Positions 32,860 through 41,205 of a stretch of DNA of 64,000 nucleotides are shown here, one piece after another (the first letter of the stretch is position 1; every line of letters starts with the position of its first letter). This DNA is from Flavobacterium sp. CYK-55 (GTDB lineage Bacteria > Bacteroidota > Bacteroidia > Flavobacteriales > Flavobacteriaceae). Location: the NCBI RefSeq assembly GCF_018413465.1, contig NZ_JAHCDK010000009.1, positions 1-64,000 of the forward strand, given 5' to 3'. The notes below the pieces were generated by a model that saw only the letters and a program-made list of their open reading frames with translations, was not told the DNA's origin and searched no databases. The position numbers and the translations under genes are program-made.

Positions 32860-34263
32860 ATGAAAAAACTATTACTAAAATCAATCTCTGTTGCAATTCT
32901 TTCCACTTTATATTTATTGAGCCCATTTGCAAATTCTCAATCCATTTCTGCTGGAGGGGCACATTCTTTATTTCTCTGTAATGATCGTACTGTAATGGGG
33001 TGCGGAAGTAATATATCTGGACAATTAGGTCAAACAAGTCTTGATAATAATCTTATATCTGTACAAATGAGTTCTCTTTCCGACATTAAAGCCGTTTCTG
33101 CTGGGGAAAATGGCAGCTCACTGTTTTTGATGAATGATGGTACAGTTTGGGCTTGTGGATATAATAGTTCTGGACAATTGGGTGATAATACTAATATAAG
33201 TAAACTTTCCCCCGTTCAAATAAATTCTCTTTCAGGAATTATTGCCATTGCAGCTGCAGGTAATCATTCACTCTTTCTGAAGAACGATGGCACGGTGTGG
33301 TCTTGTGGCAGCAATAATTATGGCCAATTAGGTGATGGTTCAACTGAAGAAATACACACACCTGTTCAGGTGAGTATTGTTTCAAATATTACAGCCATCG
33401 CAACTTTAGGTAATTATTCACTCTTTTTAAAAAATGACGGTACAGTTTGGGCGTGTGGAAACAATACTTGGGGACAATTAGGTGACGGATCAAACATAAA
33501 CAGGTATACGCCTATTCAAATTACTGCGCTTTCAGGTATTACAGCTATTGCAGCAGGTGAAAATCACTCTTTATTCCGAAAAAATGATGGTACCGTTTGG
33601 GCTTGCGGATGGAATGGTCGAGGGGAATTGGGTGACGGCACAACTTATAATAGGTATACCCCAGTTCAGATAAGCTCGCTTTCCAATATTTCGAGTATTT
33701 CAGCTGCAATAGATCATTCTTTATTTCTAAAAAACGATGGGACGGTGTGGGCGTGTGGCATCAATGACGCAGGTCAACTAGGCATTGGGACAACAATTGA
33801 TAGGCATTCTCCCAATCGGATAACTACCCTTTCAGGCATTACCGCCGTTGCAGCTGCAGGAAATCATTCATTATTTCTAAAAAACGATGGGACAGTATGG
33901 GCATGTGGCTACAATGGCACTGGACAATTGGGAGACGGAACAACCGAACTTAAAACCAATCCTGTACAAGTAATAAATTTATGCGAAGTTACATTAGGGA
34001 CAAAAAGTGATTTTTCTGCCAATAAAATTTCTATATATCCAAATCCGACAAAAGATGTCGTGAACTTTGATTTTTCAGGATATGATTTATCTGAAAATTT
34101 AAAATTATCAATTACTAATGTTCATGGAAAACTAGTAAAAGAGACTACAGTTAATTCCTCTAAAACTATTATTCAACTTGAAGGATTAAGTTCCGGCGTT
34201 TATTTTTATCAACTAAACAAAGAATCAAAAGTTTTAAAGACTGGAAAGATTATTCTTGAGTAA
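32860..34263 (+). CDS. Cassette 38: secreted RCC1-repeat protein with type IX sorting tail
   Basis: A 467-residue protein. After a signal peptide (about 1-27) come seven repeats of the RCC1 beta-propeller type, each reading like 'HSLFLKNDGTVWACG.N..GQLGDG' at roughly 50-residue spacing, together one seven-bladed propeller. Residues 385-467 form a type IX secretion sorting domain (ISIYPNPTKDVV ... SGVYFYQLNKESKVLKTGKI). It is probably exported and attached to the cell surface; the ligand is unknown. Cassette 32758-34408, ends GTTATGGGCA / TGCCCATAAC. Confidence 0.88.
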   Translation: MKKLLLKSISVAILSTLYLLSPFANSQSISAGGAHSLFLCNDRTVMGCGSNISGQLGQTSLDNNLISVQMSSLSDIKAVSAGENGSSLFLMNDGTVWACGYNSSGQLGDNTNISKLSPVQINSLSGIIAIAAAGNHSLFLKNDGTVWSCGSNNYGQLGDGSTEEIHTPVQVSIVSNITAIATLGNYSLFLKNDGTVWACGNNTWGQLGDGSNINRYTPIQITALSGITAIAAGENHSLFRKNDGTVWACGWNGRGELGDGTTYNRYTPVQISSLSNISSISAAIDHSLFLKNDGTVWACGINDAGQLGIGTTIDRHSPNRITTLSGITAVAAAGNHSLFLKNDGTVWACGYNGTGQLGDGTTELKTNPVQVINLCEVTLGTKSDFSANKISIYPNPTKDVVNFDFSGYDLSENLKLSITNVHGKLVKETTVNSSKTIIQLEGLSSGVYFYQLNKESKVLKTGKIILE

Positions 34264-34283
34264 AAGAAAGATAACAAACCTGC

Positions 34284-34414
34284 CCATAACCGCGGTCATA
34301 ACTCATGGCTTGATTTTCTTAGCATTACGCTTGTTTTTCACGTAGAAATTCTATCTTAGCGGAGCGTACGCGGTTCGCTTTTTCGCCACGAGATATGGCC
34401 GCAAACCGTTAGTG
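34284..34414 (+). repeat. attC-like site 38 (stem type I, TCATGG form)
   Basis: R'' CCATAAC at 34284 and R' GTTAGTG at 34408. Arms as in site 3. Confidence 0.9.
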
Positions 34415-34486
34415 GCAAGCAAAAAAAAAAACACAAAACCGAAAATCTAGAATATTGATTTTGTACATTTGAAAAAAAGAAAAAAA

Positions 34487-34714
34487 ATGAGAGTAGTTCA
34501 ATTAAATATACCTGATAGTGTCGAGTTGAAAGATTATGATTTTTCTATGATAATAGCAGCTAAACTCTACGAAGATGCTAAACTATCCGCTGGTCAAGCT
34601 GCAGAAATAGCCGGACTTACTAAGAGAGCATTTTTAGAAATATTAGGAAGATACGGTGTTTCAATATTCAGCAATTCAATAGAAGATTTACGTAGAGATA
34701 TAGCAAATGCATAA
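34487..34714 (+). CDS. Cassette 39: UPF0175-family antitoxin
   Basis: A 75-residue protein. MIIAAKLYEDAKLSAGQAAE and AGLTKRAFLEILGRYGVSIF are the helix-turn-helix pattern of UPF0175 proteins, which accompany DUF3368 toxins. ATG 34487 was taken, not the TTG at 34469. It overlaps the toxin start by 8 bases. Confidence 0.85.
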   Translation: MRVVQLNIPDSVELKDYDFSMIIAAKLYEDAKLSAGQAAEIAGLTKRAFLEILGRYGVSIFSNSIEDLRRDIANA

Positions 34715-35162
34715 AATAGTAATATCTGATACGAGCACTTTAATTTTATTTTCTAAGATTAATGAGTTTGATCTTTTAGAAAAAGTTTACGGACAATTAA
34801 CTACCACGCCAGAAATCGCTGAAGAATTCGGAGAAGAATTACCTGAATGGATTGCTGTACAATCCGTAAAAGATACCAAATACCAAAAATTTCTTGAAAC
34901 ACAAGTAGATCGAGGTGAAGCTAGTGCATTAGCATTAGCAGCTGAACTTGAAGATGTGCTTTTATTGTTAGATGATTTAAAAGCACGAAAATTGGCATCA
35001 AAATTAATGTTCAAGACAACCGGAACACTAGGAATTATTCACAAGGCTAAAGAGCAGTCAATTATTCCGAAAGTGAAACCCTTAATTGAGAAATTACTGT
35101 CAACAAATTTTCGAATATCAAGCGAAGTTGTAAATGAGATCCTGAAACTTAACAATGAATAA
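34707..35162 (+). CDS. Cassette 39: DUF3368 (PIN-like) toxin
   Basis: A 151-residue protein. VISDTSTLILFSKI at the start supplies the first acidic residue of a PIN-like RNase. EEFGEELPEW, the GEASALALAAEL stretch (about 70-81) and LLLDDLKARKLA supply the rest. Pairs of UPF0175 with DUF3368 are a standard type II toxin-antitoxin module. Cassette 34409-35299, ends GTTAGTGGC / GCCACTAAC. Confidence 0.85.
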   Translation: MHKIVISDTSTLILFSKINEFDLLEKVYGQLTTTPEIAEEFGEELPEWIAVQSVKDTKYQKFLETQVDRGEASALALAAELEDVLLLLDDLKARKLASKLMFKTTGTLGIIHKAKEQSIIPKVKPLIEKLLSTNFRISSEVVNEILKLNNE

Positions 35163-35172
35163 GATTGCCAGC

Positions 35173-35305
35173 CACTAACCGCGCATGAAGCGCCATTGCT
35201 GGATTTTGTTAGCTTTATGCTTGGTTTTCACGTAAAAATTTTATCTTAGCGGAGCATACGCTGCTCGCTGTTCCGCAACGTTCGCCTATGCGCATCAGGT
35301 TAGTG
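35173..35305 (+). repeat. attC-like site 39 (stem type II, damaged right end)
   Basis: R'' CACTAAC at 35173 and R' GTTAGTG at 35299. Just before R' it reads CGCATCAG, where sister sites have CGCAACAC. This suggests drift next to the cleavage point. Confidence 0.85.
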
Positions 35306-35474
35306 TTCAGCAAGTTTAAAATCTGCGAAAACACAAAAGTTTCGGGCTTTTTCGATAATCATTTTTAAAAACTTTGTGTGAAAATCAGTTCGTAAATCTC
35401 AACCGAAAAATTACTCAAATCGGAAACATTTTGACTTTGTTTGCGAACCAAAATTGCGCATAATTTTGCCGAAA
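35300..35474 (+). repeat. Cassette 40: non-coding cassette, family B copy
   Basis: Differs from the copies at 26168 and 39159 by very few bases (for example GTGTGAAAATC against GTGTAAAAATC). Hairpins ACACAAAAGTTT / AAAACTTTGTGT and GTTCGTAAA / TTTGCGAAC intact. Ends GTTAGTGTT / AACACTAAC. Confidence 0.7.
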
Positions 35475-35605
35475 CACTAACAGCGGTCATAACTTATGGC
35501 TGGATTTTCTTTGCTTTATGTTTGGTTTTCACGTTTTTTATTTAGCTTAGCGGAGCGTACGCGGCTCGCTTTTTCGCCACAAGATATGGCCGCAAAACGT
35601 TATTG
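35475..35605 (+). repeat. attC-like site 40 (stem type I)
   Basis: R'' CACTAAC at 35475 and R' GTTATTG at 35599. Arms as in site 2. Confidence 0.9.
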
Positions 35606-35776
35606 CTTAACAATTTTGAATCGGAAGTCAACACAAAAGTTTTGGGCTTTTTCGATAATCATTTTTAAAAAACTTTGTGTGAAAATTGGTTCGAGATTTT
35701 TCAACCGAATGTTTTCTCAATTTTGAATGTTTTGATTTTGTCTGCGCTGACATAAATTGCGTATAATTTTGTCAAG
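35600..35776 (+). repeat. Cassette 41: non-coding cassette, family B diverged copy
   Basis: Clearly related to family B (shared ACACAAAAGTTTTGGGCTTT and the following AAAACTTTGTGTG) but with different ends: GTTATTGCT / AGCAATAAC, as used by family A. The second hairpin is altered to GTTCGAGA ... TCTGCGC. It joins a B-type body to A-type ends. Confidence 0.6.
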
Positions 35777-35907
35777 CAATAACAGCGGTCATAACTTATG
35801 GCTGGATTTTCTTAGCTTTATGTTTAGCTTTCACGTTTTTTATTTAGCTTAGCGGAGCGTACGCGGGTCGCCTTTCCGCCACAAGATATGGCCGCAAAAC
35901 GTTAGTG
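35777..35907 (+). repeat. attC-like site 41 (stem type I)
   Basis: R'' CAATAAC at 35777 and R' GTTAGTG at 35901. Inner hairpin changed to GAGCGTACGCGGGTC. Confidence 0.9.
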
Positions 35908-35953
35908 GCAAGCAGAAAGCAACAAACTAGAAACACGTGCTTTTCAAAAAATA

Positions 35954-35985
35954 TTTGCACGTAAAAAAATATCTAAATATATTTG
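35954..35985 (+). promoter_or_regulatory. Promoter of the DUF6364/PIN cassette
   Basis: TTTG at 35954, 20-base spacer, TATATTTG at 35978: a full consensus match, 25 bases before the antitoxin ATG. The cassette therefore brings its own promoter and does not depend on the array's leader. Confidence 0.7.
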
Positions 35986-36010
35986 CCTGATAATTTTAAA
36001 ATTCAGAATC

Positions 36011-36259
36011 ATGAATACCAAGTTAACTTTGACAATAGAGCAAAGCGTGATTGAAAAAGCGAAAAGATATGCAAAAGATAAAGAGCGTAGTTTGTCAAGC
36101 TTAATTGAAAATTATCTCAAGGCTCTCACAAAAGAAAATAATCCTAGTGAAATCGAGTTAACGCCAATTGTGAAATCTCTTAAAGGTTCTTTTACAGCTC
36201 CAAAAGATTTTGACTACAAAAAAGAATTATCTAATCGACTATCTGAGAAATATCTATAA
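36011..36259 (+). CDS. Cassette 42: DUF6364-like antitoxin
   Basis: An 82-residue protein. KLTLTIEQSVIEKAKRYAKD and RSLSSLIENYLKAL give a ribbon-helix-helix DNA-binding start. The rest, SFTAPKDFDYKKELSNRLSEKYL, is the toxin-binding tail typical of DUF6364 antitoxins. The toxin starts 3 bases after its stop. Confidence 0.85.
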   Translation: MNTKLTLTIEQSVIEKAKRYAKDKERSLSSLIENYLKALTKENNPSEIELTPIVKSLKGSFTAPKDFDYKKELSNRLSEKYL

Positions 36260-36262
36260 TCA

Positions 36263-36688
36263 ATGACAAGGATACTAATTGACACTGATATAATTCTTGA
36301 TTTCTTTTTTGATAGACAACCGTTCGCAGAAAATGCAGCTAAAATTTTATCATTATGCGAATCAAAAGAAATAAAAGGTTTTGTAACTCCAGTAATTATA
36401 AGCAATGTTTACTATTTACTTAGACAAACAGCGAAGCATGAAAAAGTAATCGAGAAACTAAAATTACTAGTTTCAATTACGGAAGTATTAATAATGGATA
36501 AAGATGTAATTGTCCGGGCGCTGAACTCAGATTTTAAAGATTTTGAAGATGCTCTACAAAACTATTCAGCTGAATTGGACAAAGAAATAGATTTGATTCT
36601 AACTAGAAATACGAAAGATTTCAAAAATAGCTTATTGGCTGTAATGACTCCGGATAATTACATGAAAATTAAGACTGCCAGCCACTAA
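36263..36688 (+). CDS. Cassette 42: PIN-domain toxin
   Basis: A 141-residue protein. ILIDTDIILDFFFDRQPFAENA (Asp7, Asp9) opens a PIN domain. SDFKDFEDALQNYSAE (about 93-108) and DLILTRNTKDF (about 112-122) contain the later acidic residues. PIN toxins are Mg-dependent RNases held in check by the antitoxin. The stop overlaps the start of site 42. Cassette 35902-36809, ends GTTAGTGGC / GCCACTAAC. Confidence 0.87.
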   Translation: MTRILIDTDIILDFFFDRQPFAENAAKILSLCESKEIKGFVTPVIISNVYYLLRQTAKHEKVIEKLKLLVSITEVLIMDKDVIVRALNSDFKDFEDALQNYSAELDKEIDLILTRNTKDFKNSLLAVMTPDNYMKIKTASH

Positions 36689-36815
36689 CCGCGCATGAAG
36701 CGCCATTGCTGGATTTTGTTGGCTTTATGTTTGGTTTTCACGTAAAAATTTTATCTTAGCGGAGCATACGCGGCTCGCTGTTCCGCAACGTTCGCCTATG
36801 CGCAACACGTTATAG
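36683..36815 (+). repeat. attC-like site 42 (stem type II)
   Basis: R'' CACTAAC at 36683 and R' GTTATAG at 36809. Arms as in site 6. The inner hairpin reads GAGCATACGCGGCTC. Confidence 0.9.
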
Positions 36816-36976
36816 GCAACCCTAAAAAAAATCGAGCGTAAAAAACAAACGTGAATTAATTTCCGACTTAAAAAGGCTATTAAAGCTTCTCTTTTATTTA
36901 GCCTTTCTTGATCCAAAAAACATATATTTGCGGTGATTTGAAAATTTAAATTCTTTAAAAGAAACGCAATAGGTTA

Positions 36977-38050
36977 ATGGAACAAAAGCCAGCATTATTC
37001 GGAATAAAACATTCAAACAGGGATATATCAAAACCTGATAGTTGGGGAAAAAATAAATTCAATTCAACTTTTCCAGCTGCCTTAATAGCATATATGGATA
37101 GTGTTGGGAAAAGCCCTGTTTATTTAAAAATGGGAGCAAATAATTCTATTGAACATAAATATATTTCAGGTGAAGAACTTTTTGTACTAAATCCTTTAGA
37201 TGAATCTCTTTATTATTCATTTGAATCTTCATTTACTCCATTCCAAACTTTAACCTTGAACAATCCTCCAAGTGTAGATTTAATGCTAATGAATCATAAA
37301 ACTTCAGAAATTTTAGCAGGTTATGAAGTAAAATTGACCACATTGCCAGATGAAAGTACACACAATCTTTCAGAAGAAAAATATGGTAGTGAAATTGTTA
37401 TCAGAATGCCTTCGATACATTTTTTAGCTTGTAGTCTAGCTTCAATTTACAAAGAGAATCGAAAAGATTTAAAAAAATACTTCGGTCAAAATGGTTTTGG
37501 AAACATTGCAAGTTATACTGAAGCAGCTCAAGTTAACCCAAAAATTGGAGAAATTTGGTCAATCATGAACAACTTGATAACTGATAATCTCGACAAACAA
37601 AAACCTGCAATTATCCAACCTATATGGAAAACATTAGGCAAAAGACCTGTTTTAGCTGACAACTGTTTAGATGTATTTGTTTGGTCTGACCTTGCCTTTA
37701 CTAAACTATTTATGACCGAATCAGCTACAGTTCCATTAGACCCAACTGTTCCTGTAAATAGGCCAACAAGAGCACTAATACAATTGTTCTTTATGCTCAA
37801 TGAATTCTATATCAGAGGGAATTTTGATTCTAAAGATATTTTTCAAAAGTTAACCTATACAGTTAAAAATGATAAGGCTTTTTCAGTATCTGGAAGAAAA
37901 ACTAATGTGTTGATGAATTGTGAAGAACTTGTTAGGCCGAGGATAACAAAACAAGAGATAAAAAATATAATTTTAGGTGGTGGTCAAATGCTGCTTTCTC
38001 CAGAAAGACGTTTTGACGCGGTATTAGCAAATTCTGCTGATTTATTTTAA
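36977..38050 (+). CDS. Cassette 43: type II restriction endonuclease, HindVP-like
   Basis: A 357-residue protein. The opening PALFGIKHSNRDISKPDSWG and FNSTFPAALIAYM resemble what I recall of HindVP-family endonucleases. NPPSVDLMLMNHK ... AGYEVKLTTLPDEST (about 95-125) supplies a D...E-x-K nuclease site. If the match holds, the target would be the GRCGYC type, protected by the neighbouring methylase. The start lies 160 bases into the cassette. The methylase follows 10 bases after the stop. Confidence 0.75.
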   Translation: MEQKPALFGIKHSNRDISKPDSWGKNKFNSTFPAALIAYMDSVGKSPVYLKMGANNSIEHKYISGEELFVLNPLDESLYYSFESSFTPFQTLTLNNPPSVDLMLMNHKTSEILAGYEVKLTTLPDESTHNLSEEKYGSEIVIRMPSIHFLACSLASIYKENRKDLKKYFGQNGFGNIASYTEAAQVNPKIGEIWSIMNNLITDNLDKQKPAIIQPIWKTLGKRPVLADNCLDVFVWSDLAFTKLFMTESATVPLDPTVPVNRPTRALIQLFFMLNEFYIRGNFDSKDIFQKLTYTVKNDKAFSVSGRKTNVLMNCEELVRPRITKQEIKNIILGGGQMLLSPERRFDAVLANSADLF

Positions 38051-38060
38051 ATTGTAAACT

Positions 38061-39002
38061 ATGAGGACAGTTGATTTATTTTCTGGATGTGGCGGACTTT
38101 CTTTAGGATTAGAGAACGCTGGATTTAATGTTTTGGCAGCCTATGAAAATTGGAATGCTGCTGTGAGTATCTATCAACAAAACTTTAATCATCCCGTTTT
38201 TGAATTTGACCTGTCTGATGTTAATGGTGCAATTAATCATATCAATCAATTTAATCCTGACATTATTGTTGGTGGACCGCCTTGTCAAGATTTTTCAAGC
38301 GCTGGAAAAAGAAACGAAAATGGAACTCGCGGGGATTTAACTATTTCATATGCACAAATCATTACAGGAGTTATGCCTGAATGGTTTCTTATGGAAAATG
38401 TTGACAGAATCAATAAAACAGAGATTTTTGTTGAAGCAAAAAGGCTTCTAAAAGAAGCTGGTTATGGTTTCACTGAAATGGTTCTTGACGCAAGTAAATG
38501 TGGCGTGCCTCAAAAAAGAAAAAGAATGTTTTTGATTGGCCAACTTGGAGCTGTTGACAATTTTTTAGCAGAAACATTATTACAAGGTCAATCTAGAAAC
38601 AGTATGACTATTAGAGATTATTTGGGCGAGCATCTTGAAATTGAACATTATTATCGACATGCAAGGAGTTACGCTCGTCGAGGTATTTTTAGTATTGACG
38701 AACCTAGCCCAACTGTTCGAGGAGTAAATAGACCAATTCCACCAAAATATGTATCACATCCCGGAGATTCTACAAGAGATTTAGAATTCGTAAGGCCTTT
38801 AACTTCATTAGAAAGATCGTATATACAAACCTTTCCTAGAACATTTAATTGGAATGGTTTAAACAAAACAACTCTAGAACAAATAATTGGAAATGCTGTT
38901 CCTGTAAATTTAGCGACATATGTCGGCAATTGTATTATGACATATCGAGAGCAAGCAAATAGGATAGAGAATTTTATAAATCAAAATCTTCAAGAAATTT
39001 AA
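38061..39002 (+). CDS. Cassette 43: DNA (cytosine-5) methyltransferase
   Basis: A 313-residue protein with the C5-methylase motifs in order: I DLFSGCGGLSLG (5-16), IV GGPPCQDFSSAG with catalytic Cys75, VI MENVDR (about 112), VIII QKRKRMFLIG (about 154), a variable target-recognition region (about 180-240), and IX/X IGNAVPVNLATY (about 281). It should methylate the endonuclease site and protect the host. Cassette 36810-39158, ends GTTATAGGC / GCCTATAAC. Confidence 0.92.
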   Translation: MRTVDLFSGCGGLSLGLENAGFNVLAAYENWNAAVSIYQQNFNHPVFEFDLSDVNGAINHINQFNPDIIVGGPPCQDFSSAGKRNENGTRGDLTISYAQIITGVMPEWFLMENVDRINKTEIFVEAKRLLKEAGYGFTEMVLDASKCGVPQKRKRMFLIGQLGAVDNFLAETLLQGQSRNSMTIRDYLGEHLEIEHYYRHARSYARRGIFSIDEPSPTVRGVNRPIPPKYVSHPGDSTRDLEFVRPLTSLERSYIQTFPRTFNWNGLNKTTLEQIIGNAVPVNLATYVGNCIMTYREQANRIENFINQNLQEI

Positions 39003-39033
39003 TAGTCTACTAACTAAATTTAACAAGGGCAGC

Positions 39034-39164
39034 CTATAACACTGGCTAAATTCCATGGCTGTTTTTCGGTAAATTGTTCGTTTTATTTTTCTATTTTCGT
39101 TTTGTGCTAGCGGAGAAAACTCGGTAACCAAGCCGCCACGAAATCTAGCCAGAAACCGTTAGTG
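39034..39164 (+). repeat. attC-like site 43 (unique stem type VII)
   Basis: R'' CTATAAC at 39034 and R' GTTAGTG at 39158. Arms CTGGCTAAATTCCATGGC and GCCACGAAATCTAGCCAG. The loop keeps only TAGCGGAG. This structure is seen only behind the restriction-modification genes, so that cassette probably came from another array type. Confidence 0.8.
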
Positions 39165-39333
39165 TTCAGCAAGTTTAAAATCTGCGAAAACACAAAAGTT
39201 TCGGGCTTTTTCGATAATCATTTTTAAAAACTTTGTGTAAAAATCAGTTCGTAAATCTCAACCGAAAAATTACTCAAATCGGAAACATTTTGATTTTGTT
39301 TGCGAACCAAAATTGCGCATAATTTTGCCGAAA
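39159..39333 (+). repeat. Cassette 44: non-coding cassette, family B copy (twin of 26168)
   Basis: Whole cassette 39159-39458 reads the same as 26168-26467, 300 bp with its attC. Ends GTTAGTGTT / AACACTAAC. Confidence 0.7.
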
Positions 39334-39464
39334 CACTAACAGCGGTCATAACTTATGGCTGGATTTTCTTAGCTTCATGTTTGGTTTTCACGTTTTTTAT
39401 TTAGTTTAGCGGAGCGTACGCGGCTCGCTTTACCGCCACAAGATATGGCCGCAAAACGTTACCA
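39334..39464 (+). repeat. attC-like site 44 (stem type I)
   Basis: R'' CACTAAC at 39334 and R' GTTACCA at 39458. Shares TTTAGTTTAGCGGAG and CTTTACCGCC only with site 30. Confidence 0.9.
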
Positions 39465-39497
39465 GCTATTTCACGAGCAACAACTAAAAATATAAAC

Positions 39498-40010
39498 ATG
39501 GAAATCAAAACTTTCTGGAATATTATTTTAAAAGGAATTGGATTATGGTTATTAATCAATTCACTATATATTTTTCCTCAAGTTGCAATAACAATATGGA
39601 CAAGTCAATTTATGCAAGGTTGGAATTCATCAATTCCTGAATTAGTTTTTGGAGTAATTGCACTAATAGTTTACTTTACTATTGCTTGCTTATTTCTATT
39701 TAAAACAACATTTTTAATAACCAAATTAGGATTAGAAAAACATTTCACAGAAACCAGAATTGACATATCAGTTTCAACAAATACAGTATTAAAAATTATT
39801 GTAATATTAATTGGCGGAATAACTTTGATAAATAGTTTCCCAAATTTCATTAAAGAACTATTTGAATTTTTCCAACAAAAAGAAATATTGAGAAACTATC
39901 CAAATATTCCTTGGATGATTTTTCAATTCATCAATTCACTAATTGGTTATATTTTGATTACAAATAGTACTGCAATTGTGAAATTGATTAATAAACAAAC
40001 AGATAAATAG
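39498..40010 (+). CDS. Cassette 45: four-helix membrane protein
   Basis: A 170-residue protein with four membrane segments at about 11-31, 46-67, 95-111 and 137-160. The order and the conserved-looking start WNIILKGIGLWLLINSLY recall small DUF-type membrane proteins of Bacteroidota. No function assigned. Cassette 39459-40143, ends GTTACCAGCT / AGCTGGTAAC. Confidence 0.65.
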   Translation: MEIKTFWNIILKGIGLWLLINSLYIFPQVAITIWTSQFMQGWNSSIPELVFGVIALIVYFTIACLFLFKTTFLITKLGLEKHFTETRIDISVSTNTVLKIIVILIGGITLINSFPNFIKELFEFFQQKEILRNYPNIPWMIFQFINSLIGYILITNSTAIVKLINKQTDK

Positions 40011-40017
40011 AAACAGC

Positions 40018-40149
40018 TGGTAACAGCGGTCATGACTTATGGCTTGATTTTTCAAGCTTCTAGCCTATTTTTCACGAACAAAATTCTATCTTAGCGGAGC
40101 GTACGCGGCTCGCTTTTCCGCCACAAGACATGGCCGCAAAACGTTACCA
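40018..40149 (+). repeat. attC-like site 45 (stem type I)
   Basis: R'' TGGTAAC at 40018 and R' GTTACCA at 40143. GTCATGACTT stem; loop AAAATTCTATCTTAGCGGAG. Because R'' and the R' of the next cassette happen to match, it would fold perfectly even in the linear array. Confidence 0.9.
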
Positions 40150-40184
40150 GCAAGTTATTATAAATCGCGTGTAAAGAATATCTT

Positions 40185-40592
40185 ATGAGATTAATAGTTC
40201 TAGTATTATTTACAATATTCAGTAGCCAATCAGAACAAATAAACAAAGTTTCTTTATTATATAAAGGCGGTGAAAATAATATTTATGAAAAATTAGATAT
40301 TTCGGAAGATTCAATTATTTATGAGTCAAAAATTCAAGGCAAAAAAATATTTTCATGTCATGAAAAAACTAAACCTGAATTTTGGGATTCAATAAATAGA
40401 GTAATCAATATCTCAAATTTTGACAAAGTAAAAATCAGACCGCATTCAAATGAGTTTCCAATTAGAATAATCACAATTGAAACCCAAAAAAAGTCACACA
40501 AAGCTGTTGTTGGATCTCAAGATATGCTTATCAAAGATTTGAATAAAATTTTAGAACAAAAAATCGAACAAATTAGAAAAAAGAAAAGATAA
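40185..40592 (+). CDS. Cassette 46: secreted protein, 3' end fused to attC
   Basis: A 135-residue protein with a short signal peptide (RLIVLVLFTIFSSQS). The mature part is unknown (IETQKKSHKAVVGSQDMLIK). It ends in a lysine-rich KIEQIRKKKR, and the TAA runs straight into AACCGCGCATGAAG. Cassette 40144-40713 starts GTTACCAGC but ends AAAAGATAAC: the only cassette with mismatched ends. I infer that a deletion removed the original 3' end and its R'' box. Confidence 0.6.
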   Translation: MRLIVLVLFTIFSSQSEQINKVSLLYKGGENNIYEKLDISEDSIIYESKIQGKKIFSCHEKTKPEFWDSINRVINISNFDKVKIRPHSNEFPIRIITIETQKKSHKAVVGSQDMLIKDLNKILEQKIEQIRKKKR

Positions 40593-40719
40593 CCGCGCAT
40601 GAAGCGCCATTGCTGGATTTTGTTGGCTTTATGTTTGGTTTTCACGTAAAAATTTTATCTTAGCGGAGCATACGCGGATCGCTGTTCCGCAACGTTCGCC
40701 TATGCGCAACACGTTAGCC
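40587..40719 (+). repeat. attC-like site 46 (stem type II), R'' does not match its cassette
   Basis: The R'' position reads AGATAAC (40587), where TGGTAAC would be expected from the cassette start GTTACCA. R' is GTTAGCC at 40713. Arms as in site 6. Confidence 0.8.
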
Positions 40720-40802
40720 GCAAGCTTAAACAACGTGACAATCCGAGTTCTTCTGTGAAACATAAACTTTGAAACTTTATCTTTGAATTAAAAATAAACA
40801 AC

Positions 40803-41069
40803 ATGACAGATTATAGGAATTGCCAATCTTGCGGAATGCCGCTAAAACGAGATGAAAAAAAGGGTGGTACAAATGCTGACGGAAGCATTAGTAAAATGTA
40901 TTGTTCTTACTGCTTTGAAAATGGCGAGTTTATTTACAAAGGAAATGATGTGAACGAGTTTCAAGAATATTGTAAGCAAAAAATGATTGAAGGTGGACAT
41001 TCAAGATTTATTTCTTGGCTATTTACAAGAGGAATGCGGAGGTTAACCAGATGGAAAAACAACGTTTAG
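40803..41069 (+). CDS. Cassette 47: putative zinc-ribbon protein, second copy
   Basis: Same 88-residue protein as the gene at 6804 (CQSCGMPL, YCSYCF). The surrounding cassette is also the same up to the insertion of IS-C in its attC, apart from one extra A before the start codon region. The duplication therefore predates IS-C or happened from an uninterrupted copy. Cassette 40714-45448. Confidence 0.8.
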   Translation: MTDYRNCQSCGMPLKRDEKKGGTNADGSISKMYCSYCFENGEFIYKGNDVNEFQEYCKQKMIEGGHSRFISWLFTRGMRRLTRWKNNV

Positions 41070-41133
41070 CAGTTCATTCAAGTTACGGGCTGTTCAAAAT
41101 TGGACTGATTTTCTTTCGCGTAAAAAAGCCAGC

Positions 41134-41205
41134 GGCTAACACTTGCTAAGCGCCATTGCTTGATTTTGTTGGCTTTGCGCTTGTTTTTCACGTAAAAACT
41201 TTATC
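41134..41205 (+). repeat. attC-like site 47, left half (interrupted by IS-C)
   Basis: R'' GGCTAAC at 41134 and left arm CTTGCTAAGCGCCATTGC. It ends in the target duplication ACTTTATC (41198-41205). The intact twin is site 13. Confidence 0.9.
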
